NCBI GenBank assembly: GCA_035547915.1
Contig: DASZTS010000011.1
Coordinates: forward strand, 105,626-169,625
Length of the DNA stretch: 64,000 bases
Source of the DNA: DASSFG01 sp035547915
GTDB taxonomy: Bacteria; Planctomycetota; Planctomycetia; Pirellulales; JAICIG01
Direction: 5' to 3'
Of this stretch, positions 61,395 to 64,000 are shown piece by piece. Within the stretch, counting starts at the first letter, position 1. Every line of letters starts with the position of its first letter. Both the position numbers and the translations under genes were made by a program. Under the pieces are notes generated by a model, which had not been told where the DNA came from, did not search any database, and was given only the letters and a program-made list of their open reading frames with translations.

Positions 61395-61451
61395 GCAAGG
61401 GGATGGAGTCCCCCACGTAACCGCTCCTCGATCGGGCTGATGACTCCTACC
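61395..61451 (+). promoter_or_regulatory. Fluoride riboswitch aptamer (crcB motif)
   Basis: The segment reads GGGGATGGAGTCCCCCACG, then TAACCGCTC, a CTCGAT loop, and GGGCTGATGACTCCTACC. It matches the crcB/fluoride consensus, with GATGG in loop 1, ACCGC before stem P3, and GGCTGATGnCTCCTAC at the end. P1 pairs GGGG 61399-61402 with CCCC 61411-61414. P3 pairs GCTC 61423-61426 with GGGC 61434-61437. The essential pseudoknot is exact: GGAGTC 61405-61410 with GACTCC 61442-61447. Fluoride and magnesium binding stabilises this fold. It lies 60 bp before the porin start in the same direction, with a terminator-like hairpin between. Confidence 0.85.
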
Positions 61452-61486
61452 GCGGTTTAATCGCTGTGGTAGGGTCCGCGCAAGAT

Positions 61487-61511
61487 GCCCCGCCCACGGC
61501 GGGGTTCTTTT
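61487..61511 (+). terminator. Expression-platform terminator of the fluoride riboswitch
   Basis: CCCCGCC 61488-61494 pairs with GGCGGGG 61498-61504 around a CAC loop, and TTCTTTT 61505-61511 follows and abuts the ATG at 61512. The stem's 3' arm also holds the only plausible Shine-Dalgarno (GGGG, seven bases before the ATG). So the same hairpin could stop transcription or hide the ribosome site. An alternative, CCTACC 61446-61451 with GGTAGG 61468-61473, could act as antiterminator-type competitor. Confidence 0.65.
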
Positions 61512-63092
61512 ATGCGCCAGCTCATTTGTGCCACCGCCGTCATCGCATTGATGGCAGGTATTCCGCCGCCGCGCTGCCTTGCGCAGACGCCGGAGCCCGT
61601 GTCGGCGCAAAGCCCATCGACCGTTCCGGACGAGCCGGCGGAAGTCCAAGCCGAAGCGGAAATGCCGCAGGGTCTCACGCCTGCGGGCAAGCGGCCAGCG
61701 GCAGATGCCTACAAACTCCTCTATTTCGACAACGACTTCTCGTACCTGAACAACCCGGAGAACAACGAGTTCTACTTGGGTGACATCTTCAAGCAGTTTC
61801 GTGTCGGTCCGCGGCGCCGTGGCATACTCGACTTGGGCGGCGAATACCGCCTTCGTGACATGCACGAGTTCAGCCTGCGCGGCCTCAATCTGTCTGGTCA
61901 AAGCGACGACTTTCTCCTCCAGCGCACCCGGTTCTACGGAAATCTGGAGCTCGATGACGGCGTGCGGTTGTATGGCGAGGGTCTGGACTCGGCCACTTCC
62001 TTCCAACGGCACACGCCCTTGGCCAGCGAGGACAACGGCATGGAAGCACTCAACCTGTTCGCCGACTTGCGGTTGATCGATGCCGAACGCGGCGAGCTAT
62101 GGGGCAGGGTTGGCAGGCAGGAATTGGCGTACGGCAACTATCGGCTGCTAGCTCCCTCAGAGTTCGCGAACATCCTCCGCACATTCGATGGCGCGAAGCT
62201 GTCCTGGCGTGGCAAGGAATGGAACATCGATACTTTTTGGGCGCGCCCCGTGGCGTTCGGTCAGATCCCCACGACCCAGATTGCGCCCGGCCAGATCGAC
62301 ATGACACAGGAAATCTATGGCGTTTGGAGTACCTATGAGCGCTCGCAGCTCGAAGGGGTTCGAGAGAAAGCGGAGGGAGCCAGACCGACCTCGAAGCAGA
62401 CCTTCGACTTCTATTACCTGGGCTTCAACGTCTACGGCGCACCGATCTCGGCCGCCTATCCGGTCGATGCCAGCCTGCAGACGATCGGATCGCGTTGGCA
62501 GGGGCGCCAGAACGATTTGTTGTGGGAGTTAGAAGGCGCCTATCAGTTCGGTCGCTACGGCTCGCAACTACAATCCGCCGGCATGACGGTTTCGGGGATC
62601 GGCTATGAGTTCGCCGAGGCGCCGTCGAAGCCGAAGCTGTGGCTGTACTACGACTGGGCGTCAGGCGACGCGAACCCGAGCAACGGCCGGCACGGCACCT
62701 TCAATCAACTGTTGCCTTGGTCACACCGCTACTTCGGCTTCATGGACCTGGTCGGCCGGCAGAACATCCGCGATCTGAACCTGCAGTTCACCAACTCGCC
62801 CACCGAAAGAACCAACTTCACCCTGTGGTATCACGTCTTCCACCTCGCCGACGCACGAGACGCTCTCTATAACGCAACGGGTACACCGATCCGTATTTCG
62901 CCGACGGGCGCGGCCGGCACCTACGTCGGACAGGAGTTGGACCTTCTTTCCCAAATCGTGGTCAATCCTCGAGCCGATGTGGTCTTCGGCTACTCGCACT
63001 TCTTCGCTGGCACCTTCATAAAGGCCACCGACCCCGTCGGCGTGAGCGGCAATGCTGATTTCTATTATTCGCAATGGACCTGGCGGTTCTGA
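61512..63092 (+). CDS. Alginate-export-family outer-membrane porin, fluoride-riboswitch controlled
   Basis: About 526 residues from ATG 61512. A signal peptide (MRQLICATAVIALMAGIPPP to about residue 25) is followed by a Pro/Glu/Ala linker and, from about residue 75, a beta-barrel of alternating aromatic and polar strands (GGEYRLRDMHEFS, TRFYGNLELDDGVRLYGEG, LWGRVGRQELAYGNYRLL, FDGAKLSWRGKEWNIDTFW). It ends in FYYSQWTWRF; a terminal Phe is the usual barrel-assembly signal. RQEL and the DxxRxxR pattern match the alginate_exp family, used for anion or oligosaccharide passage. ATG 61485, inside the hairpin, is a less likely start. Control by fluoride is inferred from the riboswitch. Confidence 0.85.
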   Translation: MRQLICATAVIALMAGIPPPRCLAQTPEPVSAQSPSTVPDEPAEVQAEAEMPQGLTPAGKRPAADAYKLLYFDNDFSYLNNPENNEFYLGDIFKQFRVGPRRRGILDLGGEYRLRDMHEFSLRGLNLSGQSDDFLLQRTRFYGNLELDDGVRLYGEGLDSATSFQRHTPLASEDNGMEALNLFADLRLIDAERGELWGRVGRQELAYGNYRLLAPSEFANILRTFDGAKLSWRGKEWNIDTFWARPVAFGQIPTTQIAPGQIDMTQEIYGVWSTYERSQLEGVREKAEGARPTSKQTFDFYYLGFNVYGAPISAAYPVDASLQTIGSRWQGRQNDLLWELEGAYQFGRYGSQLQSAGMTVSGIGYEFAEAPSKPKLWLYYDWASGDANPSNGRHGTFNQLLPWSHRYFGFMDLVGRQNIRDLNLQFTNSPTERTNFTLWYHVFHLADARDALYNATGTPIRISPTGAAGTYVGQELDLLSQIVVNPRADVVFGYSHFFAGTFIKATDPVGVSGNADFYYSQWTWRF

Positions 63093-63159
63093 CGGTTCAT
63101 GGCATGACGTCGACCGACCAACACTTCTTCAGCGCCGGCCAGGGCAGTAAAATCGGGAA

Positions 63160-63303
63160 ATGTTCGCGTTCTTCGGTATCGGCCCCGCCGAACTTATGTT
63201 GTTGGCCTCAGCGCTTTGCTGCGTTGTCGTCGTTCCCGCCGGTGTCACCGTCGCGGTGGTGTTTGCCATCCGCCGTAAAGGCGACGAGCAGGACAGAGGC
63301 TAA
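63160..63303 (+). CDS. 47-residue membrane protein with TatA-like N-terminus
   Basis: Starts MFAFFGIGPAELMLLASALC, followed by a hydrophobic helix (CVVVVPAGVTVAVVFAI) and a charged tail (RRKGDEQDRG). The FGIGPxEL opening is that of TatA/TatB, but the amphipathic helix and Phe-Gly hinge of TatA are missing. It lies 67 bp after the porin stop in the same direction and could be on the riboswitch transcript. No strong ribosome-binding site. Confidence 0.55.
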   Translation: MFAFFGIGPAELMLLASALCCVVVVPAGVTVAVVFAIRRKGDEQDRG

Positions 63304-63331
63304 ACGCGATTGCTCCGCCTCCGTGCCCGAC

Positions 63332-64000
63332 ATGAACGAAAACCCCTATGCGGCACCGACAGCGAGCAGTGAAGTTCGGACGCTATCGCTGCCGTCACCT
63401 CAACGTTATTTCTCCGCCTCTCGTCTGCTCTTCCTTGTTGTCGGCTCTCTGGTTGGAGCAGGCGCAGGTTTAGTAATCGTGTCTTGGCTCACAGATGAGG
63501 AGCGCGCAGAGTTGGTTCAGGTTGTCAAAAAGTTGAAAGGTACCAGCCAGAAAGTGAAGCGGGCTCAGGTTTTGCTGAAGGCGGATGCAGATGGCCCAAA
63601 CTGGACGGATCGGGAAATCGCAGAGGCGTTTGACTGCCGCATCCAAACGATCGAGAAGATTCGTCAGCGACTTGTCGAGCGAGGTTTTCGCGAGACGCTT
63701 GAGGGGAGCAAACGCGAAAAGCCACCGCGGGAAAAATTGCTCAACGGCGAGCAGGAGGCCCGTGTGATTGCCATGCGTCTTTCGTCGCCACCGAAAGGCC
63801 CTGTCCTGTGCATGGATGAGCAACCGGTACAACTGCTCAAGGAAACACGGACACCCATCCCAGCCACGGCAAAGCACGGCAGGCGGGTCGATTACGAGTA
63901 TGAGCGCGCCGGGACCGCCAACATCTTCATGTTCACCGAACCGCTGGCCGGCTGGCGCGAGGTGGCAGTACGGGAAAAGAAAACGAAGATCGACTGGGCT
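63332..64000 (+). pseudogene. Host membrane-protein gene fused in frame to an internally deleted IS630 transposase (cut by window edge)
   Basis: ATG 63332 opens an uninterrupted frame of 223 codons to the window end. Residues 1-50 (MNENPYAAPTASSEVRTLSL and a helix FLVVGSLVGAGAGLVI) are a planctomycete small membrane protein. From about residue 52 (LTDEERAELVQVVKKLKGTS) it is IS630-family transposase, with the N-terminal HTH (WTDREIAEAFDCRIQTIEKI). After RLSSPPKG it jumps directly to PVLCMDEQPVQLLKET, so about 70 residues normally between are lost without breaking the frame. The first catalytic Asp is in CMDEQ. A start other than 63332 is possible for the transposase part. Confidence 0.7.
63471..64000 (+). 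mobile_element. IS630-family insertion element, left part, internally deleted
   Basis: The left boundary lies near 63471-63490, where host-type coding changes to transposase. TA dinucleotides, the IS630 target, are at 63471-63472 and 63474-63475. The right end is beyond the window. The deletion junction is near 63799-63801. I did not resolve terminal inverted repeats. Confidence 0.6.

Noticed and set aside
1..64000. tRNA, rRNA or CRISPR features
   Set aside because: I looked for T-loop-like GTTCGAATCC patterns, rRNA cores and short evenly spaced repeats and saw none I could support.

Overview
The window is about 61% GC and densely coded. It looks like chromosomal DNA of a planctomycete, most likely a Pirellulales-type bacterium. 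The signs are lineage-typical families: a cytochrome/DUF1549/DUF1553 protein, a LEPR-XLL-type secreted peptidase, a DUF1080 double-domain protein, a WD40-caspase with a DUF4384 neighbour, membrane proteins with FQFSL-type segments followed by leucine-rich repeats, a fused SecDF, and many small secreted proteins without known function. All identifications come from reading the sequence; no database search was run. No rRNA, tRNA or CRISPR array was seen.

Layout. 1-4.3 kb: a cut-off SDR, birA, then a leftward cluster rpe - histidine-phosphatase-like - accD - Ser/Thr kinase. 4.7-8.6 kb: a compact leftward four-gene operon (coiled-coil protein, SUMF1/FGE-fold protein, zinc-ribbon GTPase, GAP1-type protein) resembling GTPase-centred signalling or conflict systems. 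8.9-15 kb: secreted and membrane proteins, a LutB-like ferredoxin protein, a putative planctomycete DNA-binding protein, and a GT2 glycosyltransferase. 15.1-20.7 kb: a kdp potassium-pump operon with two extra tiny membrane ORFs and no kdpDE nearby. 20.7-31 kb: an LRR membrane protein, cytochrome P450, HD hydrolase, EamA transporter, a composite HD-GYP/PAS/GGDEF protein and a FAH-family enzyme. 31-35 kb: yajC-secDF. 35-43 kb: the cytochrome/DUF1549/DUF1553 protein, response regulator, M28 peptidase, a divergent enolase and a zinc-ribbon protein. 43-48.5 kb: a large sedolisin-like secreted peptidase, a methyltransferase, and a 25-residue Lys/Ala protein with a nearby terminator. 48.7-56.2 kb: DUF4384, WD40-caspase, LRR membrane protein, DUF1080. 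56.4-60.5 kb: beta-oxidation genes with a DUF433/DUF5615 toxin-antitoxin pair between them. 60.7-64 kb: a frameshifted membrane gene, a fluoride riboswitch followed by an outer-membrane alginate-export-type porin, a small membrane protein, and an IS630-type element fused in frame to a host gene and cut by the window edge.

The most striking element is at 61.40-63.09 kb. A crcB-type fluoride aptamer, with its pseudoknot complementarity intact, is followed by a hairpin whose T-tract abuts the porin start codon and whose 3' arm holds the likely Shine-Dalgarno. This suggests fluoride-controlled expression of an outer-membrane channel, a gene class I do not know as an established member of this regulon. 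The GAP1/GTPase/SUMF1 operon is the second candidate for an under-described system.
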